Positions 16,750 to 26,356 of a DNA stretch of 33,446 bases are shown one piece after another. The DNA is from Nitrosopumilales archaeon (GTDB taxonomy: Archaea; Thermoproteota; Nitrososphaeria; Nitrososphaerales; Nitrosopumilaceae): the NCBI GenBank assembly GCA_016276965.1, contig JADNRU010000009.1, positions 1 to 33,446 on the forward strand. Reading direction: 5' to 3'. Position 1 is the first letter of the stretch. The number at the start of each line of letters is the position of its first letter. The notes beneath the pieces are model-generated. The model was given only the letters and a program-made list of their open reading frames with translations. It was not told where the DNA came from and searched no databases. The position numbers and the translations under genes were made by a program.

Positions 16750-17985
16750 ATAAAAAAAGTAAATGCAATTTCATTTGCAGTCATTGGTATACTTTTAACT
16801 TCAATAGCATTTCCAGCATATGCTGAAGTAGATTCAATTCAAACGGATAGTTTATTCTATATCAAAGAAGACATCATCACTTTTTCTGGAAAGGTAGAAG
16901 AAGGAACTAATGGTTTAGTATCCATAGTTATTCGGGACCCAAATGACAAATTTGTGTATTTACTCCAAACTTCAATTCGAGCTGATAATACCTTTGAAAA
17001 AAGTGTGGAGACAGGCAAAAAATTTCTAGTAACTGGCATTTACAACGCTTCTGCATTTATGCAAAATATGAGTGCCGGAGCATTTACTCAATTTGATTTT
17101 TCAGTTGATGGTTCAATAGTTTCTCCGTCAGTGTCGGATTTGCTAAAAAAACCAGTAGATGGAATTGATTCAACAACACTAGAAGAGATTAAACCTATCC
17201 CAGAAGAAAAAATTGACCTCACATCACAACAAGTCACTATTGAATCTGAAACGATTAATGAACTAACAAGCAAAATTGCTTCTTTTGTAGACACTTCTTT
17301 AGATCCCCAACATTACATTGATAGATACAACAATGAACCTGCATACAAAGAATGGTTTGATAGAAATTATCCCACACTAAACATTGAGGAAGCTGTAGGA
17401 AATCATATAGAACCTGAAGAAGAAAAAACTTCTATCACAGGTTTTCCTGATCCTGAAAAAGATCCTCAACATTACATTAATAGATACAACAATGAACCTG
17501 TATACAAAGAATGGTTTGATAGAAATTTCGTAGGACAATCAATTTATGAAGTTGTAGGAGTTCCAGAGCCAAAATCTGAAATTGTAAGTAACATTAAGGA
17601 TATAACTAAAAATGATTCTGTATTTAGCACACAGAATTCATCACCAAATTCAGTTGAAGCATCAACTGTTAACAGTGTTAGTAGTGAAGTATCGCAAATG
17701 TTACTTGCACTTGGTGGATTAGGTGTATTATTTGGAGCAGTTTATGGAATTAAGAGAAGAGTTGATAGCAATTATCACCAAATTGTAGTAAATAAAACTG
17801 CCTTACAAAAGAATGTTGATTCTAATTCGGACCAAATAGCTCAAAATAGATTTTGGTTAAAAAGCAAACTCATAAATCGAAAAAAATGCGATGAACCAGT
17901 TACTATAATAAAAGAAAGATTAGCAAAAGGAGAAATCTCAGTAGATGAATATTATAAACTACTTAGAGCATTAAAGAAACAATAA
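16750..17985 (+). CDS. Secreted/membrane protein with signal peptide, two 22-aa repeats, one TM segment and C-terminal SHOCT domain; start uncertain
   Basis: Open frame upstream of the listed ATG reads IKKVNAISFAVIGILLTSIAFPAYAEVDSIQTDSLFYIKEDIITFSGKVEEG; C-terminus PVTIIKERLAKGEISVDEYYKLLRALKKQ is SHOCT-like. Confidence 0.75.
   Translation: MKKVNAISFAVIGILLTSIAFPAYAEVDSIQTDSLFYIKEDIITFSGKVEEGTNGLVSIVIRDPNDKFVYLLQTSIRADNTFEKSVETGKKFLVTGIYNASAFMQNMSAGAFTQFDFSVDGSIVSPSVSDLLKKPVDGIDSTTLEEIKPIPEEKIDLTSQQVTIESETINELTSKIASFVDTSLDPQHYIDRYNNEPAYKEWFDRNYPTLNIEEAVGNHIEPEEEKTSITGFPDPEKDPQHYINRYNNEPVYKEWFDRNFVGQSIYEVVGVPEPKSEIVSNIKDITKNDSVFSTQNSSPNSVEASTVNSVSSEVSQMLLALGGLGVLFGAVYGIKRRVDSNYHQIVVNKTALQKNVDSNSDQIAQNRFWLKSKLINRKKCDEPVTIIKERLAKGEISVDEYYKLLRALKKQ
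17302..17368 (+). repeat. Intragenic direct repeat copy 1 (67 bp)
   Basis: gatccccaacattacattgatagatacaacaatgaacctgcatacaaagaatggtttgatagaaatt; encodes DPQHYIDRYNNEPAYKEWFDRN. Confidence 0.9.
17461..17527 (+). repeat. Intragenic direct repeat copy 2 (67 bp)
   Basis: gatcctcaacattacattaatagatacaacaatgaacctgtatacaaagaatggtttgatagaaatt; encodes DPQHYINRYNNEPVYKEWFDRN. Confidence 0.9.
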
Positions 17986-17998
17986 AAATATTTAATTT

Positions 17999-18352
17999 TT
18001 ATTTTAGTCTCTTGTAAACGGCTCTGAATTCCTCAGCAAGAGTGTAAGCTATGTTTTCAAGGTGAGCAAGTTCATTCATAGTTGTTCTACCTTTTGCTAA
18101 CTGACGTATCAAAGTCATAGATTTATGAACCGTATTATGATCTAAATCCATATTTGCATTTGCCCAAGCTTTAAAACAATCATTAAAATCAAGACAGAAT
18201 TTTAGAATTATTTTTTCCCAACCTTGGCCAGTAGTTGGAATTCTCATAATGCTAGCTAATTCTCTAAATTCATTTTTTCTATCAATTATTAATAATTCCA
18301 CTGCATTTATCGAAGTTTGTTCCTCAAAACCCTCATGCTTTATGACCTCCAT
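17999..18352 (-). CDS. Hypothetical helical protein, 117 aa
   Basis: Intact ORF, helical composition; no family recognised. Confidence 0.7.
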   Translation of the reverse strand: MEVIKHEGFEEQTSINAVELLIIDRKNEFRELASIMRIPTTGQGWEKIILKFCLDFNDCFKAWANANMDLDHNTVHKSMTLIRQLAKGRTTMNELAHLENIAYTLAEEFRAVYKRLK

Positions 18353-18462
18353 CCCAAAATATTATGAAATTACTCGAATTTAAGATAGTACTTTACAACT
18401 GAATGGTTATTCAATACTATCTCAAATTTATTAAACATTCATTCATGAATTCAATTTTTTCT

Positions 18463-19872
18463 TTAATAGATTTTTAATTTCTTTTTTAGTAGTTCAAGTG
18501 TTAGTGAAGGGTCAGCTTTTCCTTTTGTTTTTTTCATTACTTTTCCAACAAGAAAATTTACAGTTTCTGGCTTTTCTTTAATTTCTTTTACAGCAATACT
18601 TTCTTCATTAATGACTTTTTCAATAACTGCGGAGAGTTCAAATTCATCTGAAACATGTCCTAAATCTAGTTCAGTGATTATCTCATTAAGGGACTTTCCT
18701 GTCTTAACAATTTCTTGAAGTGCAGATTTTGATGAATTTCGAGTAATTGTATTGTTTATGATTGCGTTAGCTAGATCAGAAAGATGTTTTGATGTTAATT
18801 TTGATTGTTGCCGTTTTTCTTTAGTATCTACGAAACCCATTAAATCAGTTGTAATGATATTGGCAACTTCTTTTGCATTTTTTTCATTGTGTGCTAATTC
18901 AAATAAATCAGAATAAAACTTATCAGAAGAAAGAACGTCTGCAACCTGTGCTGGAATTTTAAATTGTTCAATGTAACGGTCTCTTTTAGAAGCTATGCTT
19001 TCAGGCATATTTTGTTTAAATTGATCCACATACTTGGGATCAAGTAATATCCATGGTATGTCTCCCTCAAGAAAATATCTATAATCTTGTTCTTCTTCTT
19101 TAGATCTTGCTGAAACCGTGATTTTTCTTCGGTCATCCCATTGTCTAGTTTCTAGTTCTATCGGGATTCCTCTTTCAACTAAACTTTGTTGTCTTGTAAT
19201 TTCAAAATGAACTGCTTTTTCTAAATCATGAAATGACCCTACGTTTTTTATTTCAACTTTGTTCCCGCCTTCAATAGAGACATTACCATCAGCTCTCACT
19301 GCTCCTTCAAGGGAGGGCTCTGATACTCCTAAATTTTCTAACAAATCCACTAGAATATTCATAAATACTCTAACCTGTTTTGGATTTTCAAAATCAGGTT
19401 CAGTTACTACTTCAACTAGCGGAGTTCCTGCTCGATTGTAATCAACCAAAGTAATTTTATTTTTTTCAGAAGTTCCTTCGTAAATTAATCTTCCTGGATC
19501 TTCTTCCAGTTGAATTCTAGTTATTCTAATCTCTTTACCTTCTATGGTGATTTTTCCGTTATTACCAATACTGGTATGTCCATAGGCATCAAATTGAGTA
19601 ATTTGATAATTTTTTGGTAAATCTGGATAAAAATAATTTTTTCTGAAGAAAGAGATTTTTTCTGGAATTTTACAGTTTAAAGCTAAAGAAATCAGTGTTC
19701 CTTTTTCTATTGCTTTTTGATTTAATCTTGGAAGAGAACCAGGTAAACCAATACAGACTGGACAAATATTGGTATTTGGTTCAAAACTTCTATAATCTGC
19801 CTTGCAGGGACAAAATAATTTACTTTCAAGTTTTGTTAGTTGACAGTGAATTTCTAGACCTATCTTTACCAT
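18463..19872 (-). CDS. gatB: Asp/Glu-tRNA(Asn/Gln) amidotransferase subunit B
   Basis: MVKIGLEIHCQLTKLESKLFCPC, YRYFLEGDIPWILLD, C-terminal YqeY-like domain; ORF-track start extends into gatA. Confidence 0.95.
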   Translation of the reverse strand: MVKIGLEIHCQLTKLESKLFCPCKADYRSFEPNTNICPVCIGLPGSLPRLNQKAIEKGTLISLALNCKIPEKISFFRKNYFYPDLPKNYQITQFDAYGHTSIGNNGKITIEGKEIRITRIQLEEDPGRLIYEGTSEKNKITLVDYNRAGTPLVEVVTEPDFENPKQVRVFMNILVDLLENLGVSEPSLEGAVRADGNVSIEGGNKVEIKNVGSFHDLEKAVHFEITRQQSLVERGIPIELETRQWDDRRKITVSARSKEEEQDYRYFLEGDIPWILLDPKYVDQFKQNMPESIASKRDRYIEQFKIPAQVADVLSSDKFYSDLFELAHNEKNAKEVANIITTDLMGFVDTKEKRQQSKLTSKHLSDLANAIINNTITRNSSKSALQEIVKTGKSLNEIITELDLGHVSDEFELSAVIEKVINEESIAVKEIKEKPETVNFLVGKVMKKTKGKADPSLTLELLKKKLKIY

Positions 19873-19873
19873 T

Positions 19874-21316
19874 TTAAATTGAAACTCCTGGTAAGTTTGT
19901 TGTTTTTTCAAGTGCATGAGCAGCTTGTAATACTAATTTATCTTGCAGTGTGTTTGCATGAATTTGAATTCCTATAGGCAAACCATTTGAAATTTCAAAA
20001 GGAACTGAAATTGCAGGCTTACCAGTAAGATTTGCAGTAACAGTATTAAAATCAATTAAAAATAAAGCAACAGGATCATCTATCTTTTCACCAAATTTGA
20101 ATGGAAGAATAGGTACTGTTGGTGAAATTAAAAGATCTACTTTAGTGAATGCTTCATTGATTTCTGCAGTAAGTTTATTTTTTACTTTTAGCGCTTTTAG
20201 GAAATACTTTCCAGCATGGCCTGCAGATGGAACAAATCCTCCAAGAATCATCCTTCTTGTAACTTCTGGACCAAAATTTTTTCTTGCTTTAGAAATGTAA
20301 GAATTGAATTCGTAACCTTCTAAATCAAAGTCATAACCATAACGAAGGTTATCATATCTTGCAAGGTTACTTCCAGCTTCAGTTGCTGTAATGGTATAAT
20401 ATGATGCAACTGAATAATCAATCATATCTAAAGAAATTTCTTCGATTTTTGCTCCAAGTTTTTCAAACTGAACAATTGCATTTTTAGTAGCTGACGAGAC
20501 TTCTTTGTCTACGTTTTTTGTCATTTCAGAAATTACTCCAATTTTTTTACCATCAATTCCGGCATCAAGATTTTTAAGATAATTTTCTCCCTTGTTATCT
20601 ATAGTTGTGTTATCCATTGGATCTTGACCGGCAATAATATTAAGTAAAAATGCGGTATCTTCAACAGTTCTGGTCAATGGTCCAATTTGTTCAATACTAT
20701 TAGAATATGAAATCAACCCATAACGGCTAATCAAACCATAGGTAGGTTTGAAGCCCACTGTGGAACAAAAACTTGCAGGATTTCTAACAGAGCCTCCAGT
20801 ATCAGAACCTAAAGACGCAATACATTCTAAAGCACTAACTGACACTGCACTTCCTCCAGAAGAACCTCCAGGTACATAATCTGTATTCCATGGATTTTTA
20901 CTTGGACCAAACGCACTAAATTCAGTCGTCAAACCCATAGCAAATTCATCTAAATTCGTTTTTCCTATAATTATGGCGTCTTCAGATTTTAAATTCTTTA
21001 TAACAGTAGCATCATAAGGTGAAATAAAATCTTCAAGCATTTTTGATGCACAAGTTGTCTTGGTGTCCTTCACACAAATATTGTCTTTAATAGAAAGAGG
21101 CATTCCCATACACTTGCCAATTTTTTCTTTAGATTTGATTTTTCTATCTATTTCTTTAGCTTGTTGAATTGCTTTTTCATTAATTGAAAGAAATGCATGA
21201 AGGTTTCCATCTATTTTTTTTATATGTTCAATGGTTTTAGAAATAAATTCTTCTACAGTAAAGTTTTCATTTTTTATTTCATCTAAATATTTTAATGCAG
21301 ATATTTCAAGATTCAA
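19874..21316 (-). CDS. gatA: Asp/Glu-tRNA(Asn/Gln) amidotransferase subunit A
   Basis: Amidase signature MPLSIKDNICVKDTKTTCAS, PGGSSGGSAVSVSALECIASLGSDTGGSVRNPASF. Confidence 0.96.
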   Translation of the reverse strand: MNLEISALKYLDEIKNENFTVEEFISKTIEHIKKIDGNLHAFLSINEKAIQQAKEIDRKIKSKEKIGKCMGMPLSIKDNICVKDTKTTCASKMLEDFISPYDATVIKNLKSEDAIIIGKTNLDEFAMGLTTEFSAFGPSKNPWNTDYVPGGSSGGSAVSVSALECIASLGSDTGGSVRNPASFCSTVGFKPTYGLISRYGLISYSNSIEQIGPLTRTVEDTAFLLNIIAGQDPMDNTTIDNKGENYLKNLDAGIDGKKIGVISEMTKNVDKEVSSATKNAIVQFEKLGAKIEEISLDMIDYSVASYYTITATEAGSNLARYDNLRYGYDFDLEGYEFNSYISKARKNFGPEVTRRMILGGFVPSAGHAGKYFLKALKVKNKLTAEINEAFTKVDLLISPTVPILPFKFGEKIDDPVALFLIDFNTVTANLTGKPAISVPFEISNGLPIGIQIHANTLQDKLVLQAAHALEKTTNLPGVSI

Positions 21317-21317
21317 A

Positions 21318-21584
21318 TTAAATCAACTTAGGAGCTCTAACGAAAGTACCTTTGTAATTTTTTAATTTCTCAATTAATTTTTCTTCGTAGGGAACGTACT
21401 TGTCTTCTCTCAAATTTTCAATAGTTTGTTCTTGAACAATAAGTTCTTCTGATTCAATTCCAGCTTTATCAAGAATGTCAAAATATTCAATCATTTTCTG
21501 AACTCTATCTATATGTACTACATGATCATCTACTTCAATTCTCATTAATTTTGCTACACGTTCAATCTCTTCTTTTGATACCAA
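21318..21584 (-). CDS. gatC: Asp/Glu-tRNA(Asn/Gln) amidotransferase subunit C
   Basis: Short gene in the gat operon; VSKEEIERVAKLMRIEVDD ... FRAPKLI-like C-terminus (TFVRAPKLI). Confidence 0.9.
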   Translation of the reverse strand: MVSKEEIERVAKLMRIEVDDHVVHIDRVQKMIEYFDILDKAGIESEELIVQEQTIENLREDKYVPYEEKLIEKLKNYKGTFVRAPKLI

Positions 21585-21595
21585 TTAGATCAAAC

Positions 21596-22906
21596 CTATG
21601 GTGTAAGTCTATCAACATCTCTTGGGTAAAAAGTAGTATCACGTATATTTTCGGTACCCGTTAATGCCATCATTAGTCTTTCTAATCCAATACCGCATCC
21701 TGCGTGAGGTGGAACTCCATAATCAAAAGCTCCTAAATGATATTCAAATGCATCTGTTTTCATTCCCTTATTTTTCATTCTTTCAGCCAACTCTTCTCGT
21801 TTTTCAATTCTTGTACTTCCAGAAGACAGTTCCAAATCCCCATACATTAAATCAAATGATTCAGAAATTTTAGCGTCTTTATTACTTACTTTTACATAGA
21901 AGGGTTTTGGTCCGGTAGGCCAATCTTTAATGAAATAAAATCCCTCCAATCCAATCTTTTTTAGATTAGAGGGATATAGATCATCTCCCCACTCAATTTT
22001 TGCGCCTACATTTTTCATTTTTTCAACAAGGTCTGAATAATTATGACGAGGAATTGTGGAAGGCAATTCAGGTATAACAAACTCGGTTTCAGGGTTTGTT
22101 TTTTGATACTCTTGAACAGTTTTTACAGTGATTTTTATGATTTGTTCAATACGTTCCATTACATCATTATAATCCACAAAAGCTTCTTCCAAATCGATTG
22201 AAATAGCTTCTGCAAGATGCCTATTAGTACGAGATGATTCTGCTCTAAAAATAGGTCCAATTTCAAAAACTTTCTCAAAACTCATAGTTAATTGTTCTTT
22301 GTACAATTGTGGGCTTTGAGCAAGAAAAGCCTCTTTGTTATAATAGAAAATTGGAAACAATGCGGCTCCACCTTCTGTTGCAGTAGCAATCATTTTTGGA
22401 GTATTGATTTCAATAAATTGTTCTTGAAAAAAATAATCGCGAATTGATTTTAAAACTAAACTGCGAGCCAAGAAAATATGTTGTAAAACTTTCCTTCTTA
22501 GATCAATTGGTCTAACTTCTAATCTAGTGTCAATATTTTTTACTGTCTTTGCCTGTGGTTCAAATGGTGGAATTTTTTCAACATCTGAAAAAACTCTCAT
22601 TGCGGACGGAATAAGCTCAATTCCATCGGGAGCTTTTTCAGATGCTTTGATTTTACCTGTAATGCTAATTGAAGAGTGTTCTTTTAATTTTGATAGTTTT
22701 TCTCTGATTTCATCAGCACAATCACCAGCTTTTGCAACAACTTGTATTTCACCAAGTTTATCTCGAATTATTACAAATGAAATATTTCCATGACTTCTTA
22801 CACTTAACACCCAGCCCATTACGGTTACTTCAGTGCCTTCTTTTGATGAGGAAAGATCTTTTGAGTAATGGGTTCTACGTAAATTACCTAACTCGGTTTC
22901 TATCAT
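21596..22906 (-). CDS. aspS: Archaeal-type aspartyl-tRNA synthetase
   Basis: OB-fold VTVMGWVLSVRSHGNISFVIIRD, class II motifs IGPIFRAESSRTNRHLAEA, GCGIGLERLMMALTG. Confidence 0.95.
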   Translation of the reverse strand: MIETELGNLRRTHYSKDLSSSKEGTEVTVMGWVLSVRSHGNISFVIIRDKLGEIQVVAKAGDCADEIREKLSKLKEHSSISITGKIKASEKAPDGIELIPSAMRVFSDVEKIPPFEPQAKTVKNIDTRLEVRPIDLRRKVLQHIFLARSLVLKSIRDYFFQEQFIEINTPKMIATATEGGAALFPIFYYNKEAFLAQSPQLYKEQLTMSFEKVFEIGPIFRAESSRTNRHLAEAISIDLEEAFVDYNDVMERIEQIIKITVKTVQEYQKTNPETEFVIPELPSTIPRHNYSDLVEKMKNVGAKIEWGDDLYPSNLKKIGLEGFYFIKDWPTGPKPFYVKVSNKDAKISESFDLMYGDLELSSGSTRIEKREELAERMKNKGMKTDAFEYHLGAFDYGVPPHAGCGIGLERLMMALTGTENIRDTTFYPRDVDRLTP

Positions 22907-23016
22907 AATTACAATTGGCTATTTTTTTAGTATTTATAATACTGTCTTTTCAGCAAATTGGTTAATTGAATTCAGATTTTCTCTCTTGAACTATTTTTGT
23001 TTTTTGTATAAAAAAT

Positions 23017-24504
23017 CTATAAATCTGGAAATAGCAGTTCTTTCAAAGTCGGCATTTCGTCTTTAACGTCAATTTTGCTAAGAGTTTTCTTTTTGATTTT
23101 GCCTACACATGTTAAATCACGTTTAAAGAACAAATCAACAAGCCAATCGGTTGCTACTTTAACCCTCTTCTCAAAAGTGGGCATTTGTATCAAGTAGTAT
23201 GTTCTCCAAATAAACCACGCCAAAATTCCTTCCACATTTTTACCAAAAATTGAGACCAATGCAGTTCGTTTTCCTATTGAAGCCATCCATCCTTTACTGC
23301 TATAAGAAAATGATACTAAACTGCCTTTTCCATTAATAGCTACTTTGAGATTATTTGATACTACCTTACTTTGATGCATTGCATGCTGAGCTGTTGGCGG
23401 GTATGGTTTTCCTGTAGTTTTATCTATTATTGAAGCGCAATCCCCTAATGCAAAGACGTTTGTAAAACATGCAACCTTCAAATATTTATCAACTTTAATT
23501 TTCCCTGATGAGTCATGTTCACATTTTATTTCTGAAATAACAGGATCAACTGAAACTCCTCCTGCCCAAATCAAAGTTGTGCAAGGAATTTTTTCTCCAT
23601 TATCTAATAATACATAATCTTCATCTGCATCAATTGCCTTTGTAGCCGTTATTATTTTTACACTAACTTTTTTAAGATATCTCATTGCAGACAAAGCTAA
23701 TTTTTTATTAATTTCTGGCAAAATTCTTTTTTCAGAAGAAATTAAAATCATATTTATTTTTTCTTTGTTAATGTTTGGATATGTACTAGCAGCAGCATCT
23801 CTTACAAAATGATTTATCGCCCCTATGGTTTCAACTCCTGCAAAACCACCTCCAACTACTGTGAATGTCATAAGCTTTTGTTGTAAATCTGGGTCTCCTG
23901 TTTGTGCTGCATTTTCTAACATGTTAATTGCATGATTTCGAATTCCTATTGCATCTTCAATTGTTTTAATTGTGAAAGAATGTTTTTCAAGGTTTTTATT
24001 TCCAAAAAAATTAGTTTTACTACCTAGAGCAAAAATTAGATAATCATATTCTAATGCATGAACTTTTCCATCAAAAGTGCGAGTTATTGTTACTAGTCTT
24101 TGCTCTAAATCTATTGTTGATACAACTGCTTGATAGAACTTTGCCCGTTTGCAAAATGTACGTATAGGTACCGATATATCACTTGGATGTATCATCCCTG
24201 ATGCTACTTCTGGCAACATCGGGGTAAAAAGAAAAAAATTATCTTGATTAACAAGACTGATTTCTACATTAACATTATTTTGAAATTCTTTTAGAATATC
24301 TTGCAAAATGTTTATTCCAGCAAATCCTCCACCCAAAATTAAGATTTTTTTAATTGATGGGGATACAGACTTGTGAATGTATTGTATATGCTGTTCTAAT
24401 GTCTTTTTTTTCCTAAATTCTATATCGCATTTATTGCATCGATGCACAAAAAATTTAGAAATTCGATGCAAAAAGAGGCTAGTCTGTTCGCGGGACACAC
24501 ACAA
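23017..24504 (-). CDS. Type II NADH dehydrogenase-like oxidoreductase with N-terminal C2H2 zinc finger; alternative GTG start at 24447
   Basis: HRCNKCDIEFRKKKTLEQHIQYIHK finger followed in frame by ILILGGGFAGINIL, TVVGGGFAGVETIG, VFALGDCASI, PPTAQHAMHQ. Confidence 0.9.
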   Translation of the reverse strand: MCVSREQTSLFLHRISKFFVHRCNKCDIEFRKKKTLEQHIQYIHKSVSPSIKKILILGGGFAGINILQDILKEFQNNVNVEISLVNQDNFFLFTPMLPEVASGMIHPSDISVPIRTFCKRAKFYQAVVSTIDLEQRLVTITRTFDGKVHALEYDYLIFALGSKTNFFGNKNLEKHSFTIKTIEDAIGIRNHAINMLENAAQTGDPDLQQKLMTFTVVGGGFAGVETIGAINHFVRDAAASTYPNINKEKINMILISSEKRILPEINKKLALSAMRYLKKVSVKIITATKAIDADEDYVLLDNGEKIPCTTLIWAGGVSVDPVISEIKCEHDSSGKIKVDKYLKVACFTNVFALGDCASIIDKTTGKPYPPTAQHAMHQSKVVSNNLKVAINGKGSLVSFSYSSKGWMASIGKRTALVSIFGKNVEGILAWFIWRTYYLIQMPTFEKRVKVATDWLVDLFFKRDLTCVGKIKKKTLSKIDVKDEMPTLKELLFPDL

Positions 24505-24580
24505 AATCTGAAAATCTATTCGTCATCTTTGAATTCAAAAGGTTACTCAGATTTTATTACTGGGATACTAGAGAATAGAT

Positions 24581-24796
24581 ATGGCTTTGACTAGTAAAGA
24601 AAAAGCAGTGGTTTTGATAGCTAATGCCATAGCAGCATACTCGATTTATTCTGAAAAAGGTTCTAAATTGGAATCTAATTCAATGATTGATTTTATTCTA
24701 AAGGCTGTTCCTGAAGAATTGAAATCAGAAATTTCTATGGATTTAATTGACGAAGTTTTTGAATATGTCTCTAAAGCTCATTTGGAACTTTCATAA
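24581..24796 (+). CDS. Hypothetical small helical protein upstream of purP
   Basis: Intact 71-aa ORF with TATA-like sequence upstream. Confidence 0.7.
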   Translation: MALTSKEKAVVLIANAIAAYSIYSEKGSKLESNSMIDFILKAVPEELKSEISMDLIDEVFEYVSKAHLELS

Positions 24797-24825
24797 GGTG
24801 TTAATTTCCTAGAAAAATTGTAGAT

Positions 24826-25851
24826 TTGACATCAATAGCCACTTTGGGTTCTCACTGTGCCTTACAGGTACTAAAAGGCGCAAAAGACGAGGGTTTTAAA
24901 ACGATTTTAATTTCTGAAAAAAAACGTGAAAATTTGTATCGAAGATTTGGTTTTATAGACGAAATTGTTTTAGTAGATTCATTTTTGGAAATAGCAGATA
25001 AAAAATGCGAATCTATTCTTGAACAAAATAATTCCATACTTATTCCACATGGTACTTTAATTGCACAAATGAGCTCCGAACAAATAGAATCATTAACTAC
25101 ACCGATTTTTGGTAATAAATGGATTCTTCGTTGGGAATCTGACAGAAGTCTTAAAGAAAAATTAATGCTAGAAGCAGAGCTTGACGTTCCAAAATCAGTT
25201 CGTGATCCAAAACAAATCAAAAAGTTAGTGATAGCAAAAAGGCACGGAGCTGCGGGCGGAAAGGGATATTTTCTAGCAGCAAACGAAGCTGAATATAATG
25301 ATAAACGTGATAAACTGATAAAAGAGGGAATAATCACTGGCGATAAAGACCTGTATTTACAAGAATATGTTACTGGAGTATTAGCATACCTTCAATATTT
25401 TTACTCTCCATTAAATGATAAATTAGAATTTTTTGGAGCTGATAAAAGACACGAATCTGATATTGAGGGTCTTGCAAGAATTCCAGCTCAGCAACAAATG
25501 GAAATTGATCAAGTTCAATCTTTTAATGTAATAGCAAACAGTCCGTTAGTTTTACGAGAATCATTATTACCACAAGTTTATTCAATGGGCGAAAGTTTTG
25601 TTAAAGCTGCTCAAAAATTAGTTTCCCCTGGAATAAATGGACCTTTTTGCATTGAAGGAGTTTATGATGCAGATGCAAATTTTAAAACATTTGAATTCTC
25701 TGCAAGAATTGTTGCCGGAACAAACATCTACATGGAAGGTTCTCCGTATTCCTCACTGTTATATGATGTCCCAATGAGTATGGGAAGAAGAATAGCAAGA
25801 GAAATAAAAAAAGCAGATTCTGCAAATCAACTAGATAAAATTTCTACTTAA
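24826..25851 (+). CDS. purP: Formate-dependent FAICAR synthetase (PurP family ATP-grasp)
   Basis: TSIATLGSHCALQVLKGAKDEGFKTILI ... RHGAAGGKGYFLA ... FCIEGVYDADANFKTFEFSARIVAGTNIYMEGSPYS; TTG start. Confidence 0.92.
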   Translation: MTSIATLGSHCALQVLKGAKDEGFKTILISEKKRENLYRRFGFIDEIVLVDSFLEIADKKCESILEQNNSILIPHGTLIAQMSSEQIESLTTPIFGNKWILRWESDRSLKEKLMLEAELDVPKSVRDPKQIKKLVIAKRHGAAGGKGYFLAANEAEYNDKRDKLIKEGIITGDKDLYLQEYVTGVLAYLQYFYSPLNDKLEFFGADKRHESDIEGLARIPAQQQMEIDQVQSFNVIANSPLVLRESLLPQVYSMGESFVKAAQKLVSPGINGPFCIEGVYDADANFKTFEFSARIVAGTNIYMEGSPYSSLLYDVPMSMGRRIAREIKKADSANQLDKIST

Positions 25852-26325
25852 GAAAAATGATTTAGTTTTTACAACTAATGTTACAAATCCAATCAAAAAA
25901 ACAAGCACGAAAAAAGGTCCAAATGGAAATTCGGGAATTACATTTGTTCCTATAATTTCAATTTCTTCTGTACCATCGAAAATATAAAATCTCAACATTG
26001 AATGGTCATTTTTAATTTCAATTTCATAATCAACTTCTAAACCATTTACCAAAACTGCAAATTCATTTTTTTCTGCAGAAATTAAAGTATTGTCAAATTC
26101 AATTTCAAATAAGGAATCTGCAACATTTTCTGTGCCAATTAACAAAGATGTTAACTCAGGATCGATTGCCATAGCAATAAGACTCCCATCTAAGGTGTAA
26201 CTAATGTTAAATGTGTGTTCATCAATTTCTAAATTATAACTCTCAGCATAAACCACCATAGTTTGAGGAATGATTAATAAAATTAAAATGAAAATACTGA
26301 TTTGAATTTTCATGTAGAGTAACAT
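25831..26325 (-). CDS. Secreted PEFG-CTERM-type surface protein; likely start MKIQISIF
   Basis: N-terminal signal peptide, C-terminal VIPEFPFGPFFVLVFLIGFVTLVVKTK sorting tail. Confidence 0.85.
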   Translation of the reverse strand: MLLYMKIQISIFILILLIIPQTMVVYAESYNLEIDEHTFNISYTLDGSLIAMAIDPELTSLLIGTENVADSLFEIEFDNTLISAEKNEFAVLVNGLEVDYEIEIKNDHSMLRFYIFDGTEEIEIIGTNVIPEFPFGPFFVLVFLIGFVTLVVKTKSFFLSRNFI

Positions 26326-26356
26326 ATCGAATAGTTATATCAATTCATTGAAGTAA

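Noticed and set aside
21596-22906. Calling the AspRS non-discriminating from anticodon-recognition residues
   Set aside because: The adjacent gatCAB makes it likely, but I could not align the diagnostic residues reliably by eye.
24852-25337. 161-aa minus ORF antisense to purP
   Set aside because: Ser/Phe/Leu-rich composition is the mirror of a strong ATP-grasp CDS; no independent evidence.
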